DNA from: Dyadobacter crusticola DSM 16708
Lineage (GTDB): Bacteria > Bacteroidota > Bacteroidia > Cytophagales > Spirosomataceae
Assembly: GCF_000701505.1 (NCBI RefSeq)
Contig: NZ_JNJB01000019.1
Span: 1 to 64,000 of the forward strand
DNA length: 64,000 bases
Direction of reading: 5' to 3'
The translations under genes and the position numbers were made by a program. The notes beneath the pieces are model-generated. The model did no database searches. It saw only the letters and a program-made list of their open reading frames with translations, and was not told the origin of the DNA. Every line of letters starts with the position of its first letter. Within the stretch, counting starts at the first letter, position 1. Below, in pieces: positions 37,165-44,631 of this stretch.

Positions 37165-37377
37165 TTAGTGATTGTTTAGTCCCAGATTTTCAAGCAGGTT
37201 ACCCGAGCGGACGTTGGCTCTGCCGGTAGTCGTTTCGTAAAAGCCGGGCATGTAGGGGCGGTCACCGCCTCTGAGTTCTTCTCCGCCGTCTTTTGTTAGA
37301 ATTTCAAAATCCGGCGTCTGGGCGGTCTCATTTCCCTCAAGGAGTTCCATCCAAAACTGGTCAAAGTTCTTTCTCAT
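37165..37377 (-). CDS. Small peptide with GG leader motif, candidate RiPP precursor (70 aa)
   Basis: A 70-residue frame starting MRKNFDQFWMELLEGNETAQ. The middle reads FEILTKDGGEELRGG, similar to double-glycine leader ends, followed by DRPYMPGFYETTTGRANVRS and a Leu/Asn-rich tail. It contains no Cys. It lies directly upstream of the 58-residue peptide and the radical SAM gene. It could be a second substrate of the maturase or an accessory leader-binding protein. I do not recognise the family. Confidence 0.6.
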   Translation of the reverse strand: MRKNFDQFWMELLEGNETAQTPDFEILTKDGGEELRGGDRPYMPGFYETTTGRANVRSGNLLENLGLNNH

Positions 37378-37484
37378 AGCAATTGTGTTTTGTAAAACGT
37401 GATGTACAAATGTGCCCGGTCCGCAAGGGTATTCACAGCTTTATCGACGAATCTATCCTATTATTCGACCATGCAGCCGTGAAG

Positions 37485-37523
37485 GACCATTCCAGGTTTT
37501 TCTTAAGTGAACCAGGAATGGTC
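37485..37523. repeat. Imperfect inverted repeat between peptide genes
   Basis: GACCATTCCAGGTT (37485-37498) and AACCAGGAATGGTC (37510-37523) pair over 14 bp with one mismatch and an 11-nt loop. There is no T-run. It lies about 110 bp upstream of the 70-residue peptide gene and could be an operator or an mRNA processing hairpin. Confidence 0.5.
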
Positions 37524-37567
37524 TGTACGGATCTGTTCCTAGTTGTAGGACTACTAATTGGGGTTGT

Positions 37568-37741
37568 TTAATTGCTTAGAGCTGTGAGTGCTTTGCACAG
37601 GATACTAGTAGCGATAGTGGTCTCCGAATCGGTCATATTCCTTGTGGCTTCATCTGATGCGAATCCGACCAGACGCGCCACTGTAAATTTTTTAAGAAAC
37701 ATTTTTGCCGAATTCGCCGAAGTAGAAGATTGATTTTTCAT
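37568..37741 (-). CDS. Small Ser/Thr-rich peptide with one Cys (57 aa), possible precursor
   Basis: A 57-residue frame read by hand between the histidine kinase and the 70-residue peptide gene. It starts MKNQSSTSANSAKMFLKKFT and its C-terminal half is rich in Ser and Thr with one Cys (TTIATSILCKALTALSN). It lacks a GG site. The layout (basic FTVARL-like leader, Ser/Thr/Cys tail) fits a one-ring lanthipeptide precursor, but the evidence is positional. ATG 37741 lies inside one arm of a 10-bp inverted repeat. Confidence 0.45.
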   Translation of the reverse strand: MKNQSSTSANSAKMFLKKFTVARLVGFASDEATRNMTDSETTIATSILCKALTALSN

Positions 37742-37774
37742 GTCGTATGTTAATTGGTTTGATTTACGACATGA
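37738..37774. promoter_or_regulatory. Inverted repeat overlapping the start of the 57-aa peptide gene
   Basis: TCATGTCGTA (37738-37747) and TACGACATGA (37765-37774) form perfect 10-bp arms around a 17-nt spacer. One arm contains the start codon of the 57-residue gene. It could be a repressor site or an mRNA hairpin that hides the start codon. Confidence 0.5.
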
Positions 37775-37859
37775 AGTAAGACAAGAAAAAACATAATTTT
37801 TCTCTTTTTATACCAATATGAGCTAACGGTCGACCAAAGCCCCAAAAGGATCGCGGCGG

Positions 37860-39002
37860 CTATTTTAATGGCAATTTGATCGATACTTTATACTCCTCGG
37901 GGGTAGTTGTCTTTTCTACCAGATGGTTATCTGGATAGTACATTTCGAGCCGTTTTTTCAGGTTCACCAGTCCTATTCCACCCGATGTTTCCCGGTTTGC
38001 GTTCCGCATGGCAGGCACGTTGGGCTTGCTGTTAGCAATGCTGAATTCCAGTCGTTCGGGCGTGACGCCGATGTGAATGTTCACGTAGGAGTTATGTCGT
38101 GTAGCGTGCACCCCATGCTTGAATGCATTCTCCACCAGCGTGATCAGCAGGAATGTAGGGATTTCATGCGCGTCATCAATCTCCCCGTCCTGCACTAGGC
38201 TAATTTTGCATCGGCGTGTACTGCGGATTGATTCCAGTTCTGCATAATGCTTGATATACTGAATCTCCTTGTCGAGCTTGATAAACTCATCATTGGCCTC
38301 GTACAATGCAAAACGTAAAATCTCCGACGCCTTCTGAAGGTACTCGGCCGCGTCCTCCGCCACCGGCAGGATCTTCGCATAGGCTGCATTGAGAACATTG
38401 AACACAAAGTGAGGATTGATCTGCGATTTTAGCACCTTTAATTCCATTGCCAGTGCTTCGTTTTGCAACTTCTGGCGCAGAATGTTTTCTATCGCCGCAT
38501 ACTTGGCAACCTTGAAAGCCGCAGGAAGCAGGAGTAGCTCCATTTCGGAAATGTCGTAGGCAAATACCAGCCAGGACCGCGGATTAAAAATTTGAAAAGG
38601 GGACAGGTACATTCCTGCGACTACCTGAAACCGGTCAGGCATGTTTTTCAAGTCAAATGCATAGTCGACCAACAAAAAAAGTAAGCCTGAGAGCAAATGC
38701 TTCACTACAACGATCGTCAACAGCAGGACTACGGCCAGGGTTACGCCTTTCAGATACTTTCGGAGCAAGTTAAAAAGCGCTACACAGAGGTAGTATTCAG
38801 GAATGACTTTCGAGAAATACAGGAAGCTCGACACAGTAACGCGGGGGTCGGAAAGCTGGGAAGCCAGTGTTGGGATGGCATAGGCATAATGTAGCAAAAG
38901 GAACAGTACCCAGAAGCACACATGATAGAAAACCCGCAACGCAGGGGTACGCGGGAAAAGTAATCTGGCTACGAAGGAATTATCGCTATCGTTTCTATCC
39001 AT
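37860..39002 (-). CDS. LytS/YehU-type sensor histidine kinase
   Basis: A 380-residue membrane kinase with four or five hydrophobic segments (about 25-165) and a cytoplasmic His_kinase (PF06580) domain. The phospho-His is in LKSQINPHFVFNVLNA (His198), and the ATPase part has ITLVENAFKHGVHA and GGIGLVNLKKRLEMYYP. It lies 10 bp after the stop of the LytTR regulator gene, an operon partner. Set inside the RiPP minus-strand operon, it may sense the peptide product or envelope stress and control the cluster. Confidence 0.93.
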   Translation of the reverse strand: MDRNDSDNSFVARLLFPRTPALRVFYHVCFWVLFLLLHYAYAIPTLASQLSDPRVTVSSFLYFSKVIPEYYLCVALFNLLRKYLKGVTLAVVLLLTIVVVKHLLSGLLFLLVDYAFDLKNMPDRFQVVAGMYLSPFQIFNPRSWLVFAYDISEMELLLLPAAFKVAKYAAIENILRQKLQNEALAMELKVLKSQINPHFVFNVLNAAYAKILPVAEDAAEYLQKASEILRFALYEANDEFIKLDKEIQYIKHYAELESIRSTRRCKISLVQDGEIDDAHEIPTFLLITLVENAFKHGVHATRHNSYVNIHIGVTPERLEFSIANSKPNVPAMRNANRETSGGIGLVNLKKRLEMYYPDNHLVEKTTTPEEYKVSIKLPLK

Positions 39003-39012
39003 CCAATGAATT

Positions 39013-39855
39013 TTACTTTTCTGTCAGTTGCCTGAACACTTCATCCCTGGTCGGAGAAACCGCAATAGATACTTTCATGCCATTCAGCATCGTAATCATA
39101 TTGCCTTCTATCACCTTTATGCTGTTCCTGTTCACAATATAGGATCGATGTGTTCTAACAAACGTCGGCGACGGGAGCCGGGCCATCATGGAAGCCATCG
39201 ATGCCAGCGTCACCAGCACGCCGGCGGTATGGTATACCTTCACATAATCTTTCAACCCCTCTATGAAATAAATATCCTTGAACCAGACACAATACATTTT
39301 TCGGTCTGCGCGAATCCACATGTATTCGTCCTGGGCACCGTTTTCAGGTTTCTTGTCTGATACTGGCAATGCAGCCATATCTTCAAGTAGCGGATTCGCC
39401 AGAGCCGGATCGATATCAGCCAAACCCGCCGATTCGACGCTCGTCCTGGGCTTACCGTCATAAGCCTGTGCCCCGGTCACCAGCCTGCGTGCCTTGGTGA
39501 CCGCTTTTAAAAACCGGTCAAAACCAATGGGCTTAAGAAGGAATGAGGTTACGTCGAAAGTGAAGCCGTCAACAGCATATTCGGGATAGGCGGTGGTCAT
39601 AATCACTTGCGACTGCGGGGCATTTACAATGTTCAGCAAATCTAGGCCCGACAGCTCGGGCATGTTTACATCCAGAAAAATAATATCAGGCAGACGCTCC
39701 GGAATCACTTCCAGCGCTTCAACCGCATTGTAGCAGCTTCCCGCGTAGGTAAGCCACGGGATTTTAGCGATCAAAAACTTCAGTACTTCGTGGGCCGGCT
39801 CCTCGTCATCAATGATCAGACAACTTATTTTTCGGGTGGTCGTAGTTGGAGTCAT
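39013..39855 (-). CDS. LytTR family response regulator
   Basis: A 280-residue regulator with a receiver domain (KISCLIIDDEEPAHEVLKFL; phospho-Asp in IIFLDVNMPELSG; TTAYPEYAVDGF; Lys in FLLKPI) and a C-terminal LytTR DNA-binding domain (about 180-280; IYFIEGLKDYVKVY, FVRTHRSYIVN). ATG 39855 (MTPTTTT) is chosen; ATG 39900 is an equal alternative that would add 15 residues. It pairs with the kinase gene and lies downstream of the lanB gene. Confidence 0.92.
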   Translation of the reverse strand: MTPTTTTRKISCLIIDDEEPAHEVLKFLIAKIPWLTYAGSCYNAVEALEVIPERLPDIIFLDVNMPELSGLDLLNIVNAPQSQVIMTTAYPEYAVDGFTFDVTSFLLKPIGFDRFLKAVTKARRLVTGAQAYDGKPRTSVESAGLADIDPALANPLLEDMAALPVSDKKPENGAQDEYMWIRADRKMYCVWFKDIYFIEGLKDYVKVYHTAGVLVTLASMASMMARLPSPTFVRTHRSYIVNRNSIKVIEGNMITMLNGMKVSIAVSPTRDEVFRQLTEK

Positions 39856-39984
39856 CGGGGAACTGCTGGTTATTATGCTTGTTAAGGACCGCTGATTCAT
39901 CCTGCGTTGAGGAGTCTGACAAGTAACCGAACATCCGGTTACATCCGACAAACAAATATGAGCATTCTCATTTAATTTATCACA

Positions 39985-42900
39985 TTAGTTCTGTACAGTC
40001 ACCATTTTTTTATCTGGGTTTTTTGCCCTCGCGAGGGTGGATTCGTAATATTTTTTTAGGTAGTGGTACACCACTAGTTCATGTACGCGCTGTTTGGAAA
40101 CGAAAAGCCGGTTCAGGAACATGTGTATCAAACTCGCGGCGAGGCTGTTCCTGCTTATTTCCAGATCGGGCAGCAAGGCATCCATCACCGGTTTGATCCG
40201 AGCGGAGCGTTCGTTCAGAATAATAACGGCTTCCTCTATATCATTGGCTGCGTCGTCGGCCGCATTCAAAAAGCTCGCGATGTCTTTTGTATGGACCCGG
40301 TACTTGTTGTTGAGTTGTACCGTAAGCTGAGTATTACCGTTGAACTCATTGAAAAACCGGTCCTGCAGAGCGTCCATCAACGCTTTTCTCTCCGGAAGCG
40401 TGAAATACATGTCATCCAGGAGCGTATGCACGCAGCGCAGACCGATCAACCAACGGTACCGTTCCCCCTCATCACCTCCAAGTAAGTCGAGCAGGTCGAC
40501 AGTAGCGACGCTATCTGCAAAAAAGACCGATTCGATGCCAGGAAATGAGTGCTGTCCATAGCGTTCCAGCTCTCTTTTGTAGGTATCTATCTGCAATTTC
40601 AGCACGATACCATCCTCCAGGAGTGGGTGCAGCAATTGATTGAGCTCATGAAGGACTTCGTTCCAGAACCCCGGCCTGCTGCCATGGTAAAACCGGATCC
40701 TCAAATGTTCATCTGGATCGGCATAGCGGAGATAGAACCATTTTTCAATAATGCCCTTTTCTAAAAGCCGCTCGGTAAACGGCTTAATCGTTGAGGTCAG
40801 CAAGCGGTCGGCGGTTTTTGTCCCGGCGTAGATTTTGATATATAACCATTCACTCCCAACCATAAACAGCCTGCGGACCCGATCGGGCTGTTGCGCAGCA
40901 GGAACGATGGATTCCTTCTTGTCTTTTTTCTGCAAAAGCGGGATAAGTAATTCGTTGACATACCCGCGACCAGCTACATTCAGCATCGTCTGTCCGGAAC
41001 TGTCCAGTCCTGGGCTATCCACAAACTCGGAAATGGTGATCTTGCCGTATTTGCGCATCGCATCGCAAAGGATCTGTACCGAAATTTCCGACTCACCGTC
41101 GATGAGCAACTCATTGTCGCCCTGTCGGAGGCATACCCATTGCGGAATACCCAGCGCATTCCGGAGCTGCTGCCATTCCTGAACGTAAGCGGGCTCCTTG
41201 ATGAGCAAGGCGGCAAAATCACCTTTTTCCAGGTTCCAAGTGGCTTTACTCAGTATCCAGTGCTTGTACTGCACACGTGGTAAAAATGGATTATTCCCCA
41301 GGAAACTCCAGTTCCAGTTGAAGTACTGGTTTCCGTGCTGATAGGCCAGATCGCATAAAAACCGGTAAACAGGAAGTCCGGCGGCAAAGTTATGGGCATT
41401 AGTCAGTCGTGGGTAAACGCGCTTGTTGAGTCTTTTAGAGCGTAGTACAATCTCTTTCCCACCTGGCACCGACACCATCAGGTCTTCGGGCAAAATCTGG
41501 TTTTCGGCAGGTAGCGAGGAACCGGCCAGGTAAGGGATCTCATATTCCCGGAAATGCGGACGCATCAGCACATTACCGACACGAGCCTCGGGCAAATGCG
41601 CGATTTCCGCAAAAATGGCGTCCGGATCGAGCATTTCCTCCTCCCGTGAGGCCGCTCTGGTCAATTCGGTCAATGCAGGATTTCCGTGGCAAAATCGGCC
41701 GATCAATTTTAGGCCGGAAGGTCCACCCATCGCGTGGAATGCGAACTGGAAATCGCCTGCATCCATCGCCTGTTGTGAGGGAGCGATCAGGCTTCCGAAC
41801 AAGTAAAAGCTATCGGGCAGTGGATTTAAGACCGGCATCTCTTTTCGTAATGCATTTAGCATCTGGTCGGTCAGATGTACGCAGCTGCTCTTTTCGGCCA
41901 TAGCATTCTGATAGATCTTTTCCTTGAACTTCACCACTGGTGTCCATTCGGTCTGCCCAGGTTTTGACACCGACGGCAGGTACATTTCATCTAGCAGCGG
42001 CAGGTTGTCGGCCTTCCCGGCCGTAATGTGTCCGTAACCCAGTCCGGCTTCATTATCGAGAGCCACGAGCAGCGGCACCTCCCGCTCTTCAAAGCGATCA
42101 TAGAATGCCCTCCGGAACTGATCCGTCTCCGGAAACTGGTTTCGGTAGCCCAGGCAGGAAATATTGGTGAATTCTTTGGTCAGCGTGTCTACCACCTGCT
42201 CGCTGAGCACGCAGGATTCGGTTTGGTAGAAAAGGTCGGTCTGCACGAGGTCCTTACTGCCCGTAGTAACAAAATGCTCTGATATAATAGACTCGATCTG
42301 CTTGTATTTTGCAACACCGCCCTCCTGACATTGCAGCAGGTCATCAATTTCACGAAGATGACGTGTATCCTCCTCCGTTCCATTCAGACCTTCCAGCTTT
42401 TTGACGATCACTTTGAAAAACTCATCCCCGGTAACGGTCGCATCCATTTCGCTCACCAAGATCTGAGCTTCAACAATGGTATCAATATATTGGGCCGCTT
42501 CATCCGGTGTAATGTCCGGTGCTATGAGGCTATCAGCCAATTGTGCTACCGTCGCCCCGTCCCTGGCGAGTTCCAGCACTGTATCAAGGTATTCATTGGA
42601 CTCGACGGCAGCCAGCACATATTGCCTTTTTTTATTTTTGACGGTCCCTTCCACATACCGGTAGGTGGTCCCGACTTTATATAAGCTGTTGTTTGGATAA
42701 AACTGTAATTGACTGTAGATGTAGCTCTTGCGTAGCAGACCTGAGACCATTTCCGCAACATAGTTCATATCCAGACGTGAGTGTGTATAGTACGGATCGT
42801 CCTTACTGAAGGTGATTCCTGTTGTCGGCCCCAGTTCACCCAAAGCGCATCCGGCAAAGAGACCATAAGGCGTGCTTCTGGACGTCATCCTCACCAGGTA

Positions 42901-43155
42901 TTTGTACAACGACTTCATAAGCTTGTCCACGCCCGTCTTGACCCTGCCTTCCAGGAGCCCTGTAAATGAATCGTAAAGTTCCGGAGATGCAATATAAATG
43001 GCTTCCAGGATGGCAGGTTGTGAAATGAAACTGATCATTTCCTGCTCGAAAAGTTCCGGGTGCCCATTGATCTTTTTGTGAAACGCCTGAAAGACATCAA
43101 GGGATAGTTGTGGGCGCCTTAATAAAAAAAAGCCCTGAGAGGATATACGCATCAT
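39985..43155 (-). CDS. lanB: Class I lanthipeptide dehydratase LanB, full length
   Basis: A 1056-residue enzyme with both halves of class I LanB fused: the N-terminal glutamylation domain (Lant_dehydr_N, with the conserved RSTPYGLFAGCALGELG at about 90-110) and the C-terminal elimination domain (SpaB_C type, about 775-1040, starting at WLYIKIYAG). It uses glutamyl-tRNA to activate Ser and Thr of the precursor and then eliminates Glu to form Dha and Dhb. ATG 43155 or 43152 (MMRISSQGFF) is chosen; the longer frame starts at a TTG inside the hairpin. It lies about 90 bp downstream of the third minus-strand precursor with a strong hairpin between. Confidence 0.95.
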   Translation of the reverse strand: MMRISSQGFFLLRRPQLSLDVFQAFHKKINGHPELFEQEMISFISQPAILEAIYIASPELYDSFTGLLEGRVKTGVDKLMKSLYKYLVRMTSRSTPYGLFAGCALGELGPTTGITFSKDDPYYTHSRLDMNYVAEMVSGLLRKSYIYSQLQFYPNNSLYKVGTTYRYVEGTVKNKKRQYVLAAVESNEYLDTVLELARDGATVAQLADSLIAPDITPDEAAQYIDTIVEAQILVSEMDATVTGDEFFKVIVKKLEGLNGTEEDTRHLREIDDLLQCQEGGVAKYKQIESIISEHFVTTGSKDLVQTDLFYQTESCVLSEQVVDTLTKEFTNISCLGYRNQFPETDQFRRAFYDRFEEREVPLLVALDNEAGLGYGHITAGKADNLPLLDEMYLPSVSKPGQTEWTPVVKFKEKIYQNAMAEKSSCVHLTDQMLNALRKEMPVLNPLPDSFYLFGSLIAPSQQAMDAGDFQFAFHAMGGPSGLKLIGRFCHGNPALTELTRAASREEEMLDPDAIFAEIAHLPEARVGNVLMRPHFREYEIPYLAGSSLPAENQILPEDLMVSVPGGKEIVLRSKRLNKRVYPRLTNAHNFAAGLPVYRFLCDLAYQHGNQYFNWNWSFLGNNPFLPRVQYKHWILSKATWNLEKGDFAALLIKEPAYVQEWQQLRNALGIPQWVCLRQGDNELLIDGESEISVQILCDAMRKYGKITISEFVDSPGLDSSGQTMLNVAGRGYVNELLIPLLQKKDKKESIVPAAQQPDRVRRLFMVGSEWLYIKIYAGTKTADRLLTSTIKPFTERLLEKGIIEKWFYLRYADPDEHLRIRFYHGSRPGFWNEVLHELNQLLHPLLEDGIVLKLQIDTYKRELERYGQHSFPGIESVFFADSVATVDLLDLLGGDEGERYRWLIGLRCVHTLLDDMYFTLPERKALMDALQDRFFNEFNGNTQLTVQLNNKYRVHTKDIASFLNAADDAANDIEEAVIILNERSARIKPVMDALLPDLEISRNSLAASLIHMFLNRLFVSKQRVHELVVYHYLKKYYESTLARAKNPDKKMVTVQN

Positions 43156-43195
43156 GCTTTGGATTGGACAGGTGAAACTCGTAACATCTTCAATT

Positions 43196-43231
43196 AAGAA
43201 ACCGGAGTACAAATTGCCACTCCGGTTTCTT
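43196..43231 (-). terminator. Hairpin between precursor and lanB (attenuator-like)
   Basis: AAGAAACCGGAGT (43196-43208) and ACTCCGGTTTCTT (43219-43231) make a perfect 13-bp stem, 15 bp after the precursor stop and 41 bp before the lanB start. The T-run after it is weak, so partial termination or RNA stabilisation is likely, giving more precursor than enzyme mRNA. Confidence 0.65.
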
Positions 43232-43245
43232 TTGCAAAATTGCCT

Positions 43246-43431
43246 TTAATTGGCACACGACGTGTAGGTGCTGGTACGTCCCTCGCCGCAGCAGCTGGGC
43301 CCGTTGTCTCCACCGTTCGTAGCGCCGCCCTCAATTTCTTGGGTCTGATCTAATGACAGCTGTTCTATGTCCAGTCGCGCAATTGTTTCTTTGTCAAATG
43401 ATAGTTTCGATGTTAAGTCTCTTTTTTTCAT
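43246..43431 (-). CDS. Class I lanthipeptide precursor 1
   Basis: A 61-residue peptide. The leader has the Bacteroidota class I form KLSFDKETIARLDIEQLSLD and ends IEGG. The core after GG is ATNGGDNGPSCCG followed by EGRTSTYTSCAN, with three Cys and several Ser/Thr for thioether rings. It is the third minus-strand copy in the precursor cluster and is followed by a hairpin and lanB. Cleavage by the C39 transporter at GG is expected. Confidence 0.95.
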   Translation of the reverse strand: MKKRDLTSKLSFDKETIARLDIEQLSLDQTQEIEGGATNGGDNGPSCCGEGRTSTYTSCAN

Positions 43432-43466
43432 GATTGGATCAGTGTTAAGGTAATCTGGATGAAAAT

Positions 43467-43652
43467 TTATTTGGCACAGGAGGTGTAGGTAGAGGTGTTG
43501 CCTATCCCGCAGCAGCTTGCGCCATTATCGCCGGCGCCCGTCGCACCGCCTTCTACTTCCTGTGTTTGTTCAGATGACAATTGTTCTTCGTTCAATCGGG
43601 CAATTGTCTCTTTATCAAGAGACAGCTTCGAGTTGGTTGTTTTTTTCTTCAT
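43467..43652 (-). CDS. Class I lanthipeptide precursor 2
   Basis: A 61-residue peptide closely related to the flanking copies. Leader KLSLDKETIARLNEEQLSSE, junction VEGG, core ATGAGDNGASCCG then IGNTSTYTSCAK. The core differs from precursor 1 at about six positions, mainly in the loop between CCG and TSTYTSC, and keeps all Cys. It lies 35 bp upstream of precursor 1. Confidence 0.95.
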   Translation of the reverse strand: MKKKTTNSKLSLDKETIARLNEEQLSSEQTQEVEGGATGAGDNGASCCGIGNTSTYTSCAK

Positions 43653-43687
43653 GATCCTGATGGAATTGAAAGTGATTAATAAACAAA

Positions 43688-43716
43688 GGGATTAGCGCGT
43701 AAACCGAGCTAATCCC
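43688..43716 (-). terminator. Intrinsic terminator after precursor 3
   Basis: GGGATTAGC (43688-43696) and GCTAATCCC (43708-43716) form a perfect 9-bp stem. On the minus strand it is followed by TTTGTTT. It lies about 10 bp after the stop of precursor 3 and upstream of precursor 2. Confidence 0.6.
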
Positions 43717-43726
43717 GACCCATTGA

Positions 43727-43912
43727 TTAGCCTGCGCATGAAGTGTAGGTAGATGTTTTCCCGATACCACAGCAGCTTGGTCCGTTGTCTCCGCCCGCTG
43801 TGGCACCGCCTTCCAGTTCCTGAGTTTGCTCGTTCGAGAGTTGTTCCTCATTAAGACGTGCGATTGTTTCTTTGTCCAATGAAAGCTTTGATACTTCTGA
43901 TTTCCTTTTCAT
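43727..43912 (-). CDS. Class I lanthipeptide precursor 3
   Basis: A 61-residue peptide starting at ATG 43912 (MKRKSEVSKLSLDKETIARL). Junction LEGG; core ATAGGDNGPSCCG then IGKTSTYTSCAG. The longer in-frame extension to 44011 is not conserved in the other copies and is rejected. Same family as precursors 1 and 2, so the three arose by tandem duplication. Confidence 0.95.
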   Translation of the reverse strand: MKRKSEVSKLSLDKETIARLNEEQLSNEQTQELEGGATAGGDNGPSCCGIGKTSTYTSCAG

Positions 43913-44157
43913 AAAAAATAAATAGTTAATGTGAATAAATGAAACATGACGTTCTAATTGGGCCCGAACGAAATCCCTACAAACATGGGGGAAGGAATGG
44001 CCGTACCTCATATTATTTATACGAATCGTTATATATTATCGACGTATGTCCATTGTCCGGAAACGTGACGCTTTTTATCTACCAAATGGCTCGTCTTTGA
44101 TTTTTCAAAACTCGTCTATCATTTTCGAAGGATACGGCCGTGCGGGGTACCAAGGAC

Positions 44158-44191
44158 AAAAAAAGCACCGGCCTTTGATAAAGCCGGTGCT
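44158..44191 (-). terminator. Intrinsic terminator after precursor 4
   Basis: On the minus strand AGCACCGGC, a short loop and GCCGGTGCT are followed by a run of seven T residues. It lies about 22 bp after the precursor 4 stop, so this precursor has its own short transcript apart from read-through. Confidence 0.8.
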
Positions 44192-44212
44192 CTCCCATGC
44201 GTACCTGCTGGC

Positions 44213-44386
44213 TCAGGCGCAGGAAGTATACTTATATGGCCCACAGCAGGTAGGACCTTCAACAGTAGTGGTAGCCGCACCACCAAATACTTCCCGGCTG
44301 TTATCGGCAGAAAGCACATCGATGCTCAGGCGGGCGATGGTGTCCTTGTCCAGTACCAGTTTGACAGACTCTCTTTTCTTTTTCAT
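44213..44386 (-). CDS. Class I lanthipeptide precursor 4 (divergent, 57 aa)
   Basis: A 57-residue peptide read by hand. Leader KLVLDKDTIARLSIDVLSAD, junction VFGG, core AATTTVEGPTCCGPYKYTSCA. It keeps the CCG and YTSCA of the other three cores but has a shorter loop and a Thr-rich start. It is the outermost minus-strand gene and shares the 245-bp region 44387-44631 with the plus-strand lanC operon, where the promoters of both arms must lie; I see no clean consensus there. Confidence 0.93.
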   Translation of the reverse strand: MKKKRESVKLVLDKDTIARLSIDVLSADNSREVFGGAATTTVEGPTCCGPYKYTSCA

Positions 44387-44631
44387 TATTGTATGTATTT
44401 AAAGGTTAAACCATGCGACAAACGCTGCTTGCCGCGATTGACCTGCGATATTTTCCAGGAAATGCCGGTGCGCTAAACTATCTATACCAAAATCTGATTT
44501 CCATCGACCATGCCCCTCCCCTAACCATGCTGCGGCGCATTCCGGATTCGTCGAGATAATGCCGGGGTTAGTCTATAATTGTCTTCCCGTGCCTGTGTGC
44601 ATGGACACCTTTGTGCATTCACTAAAATAGA

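Noticed and set aside
36974..37741. The three short peptides as further lanthipeptides of the lanB system
   Set aside because: Two have no Cys and the third has no GG junction, so they do not fit the leader/core pattern of the four clear precursors. They are kept as candidates of another kind.
43727..44011. Longer 94-residue version of lanthipeptide precursor 3
   Set aside because: The extra N-terminal 33 residues are absent from the other three precursors and lie in the upstream region; ATG 43912 matches the family length.
43246..44386. CRISPR-like array in the repeated precursor region
   Set aside because: The repetition is at the protein level with about 250-bp periods and open frames; no short direct repeats with uniform spacers.
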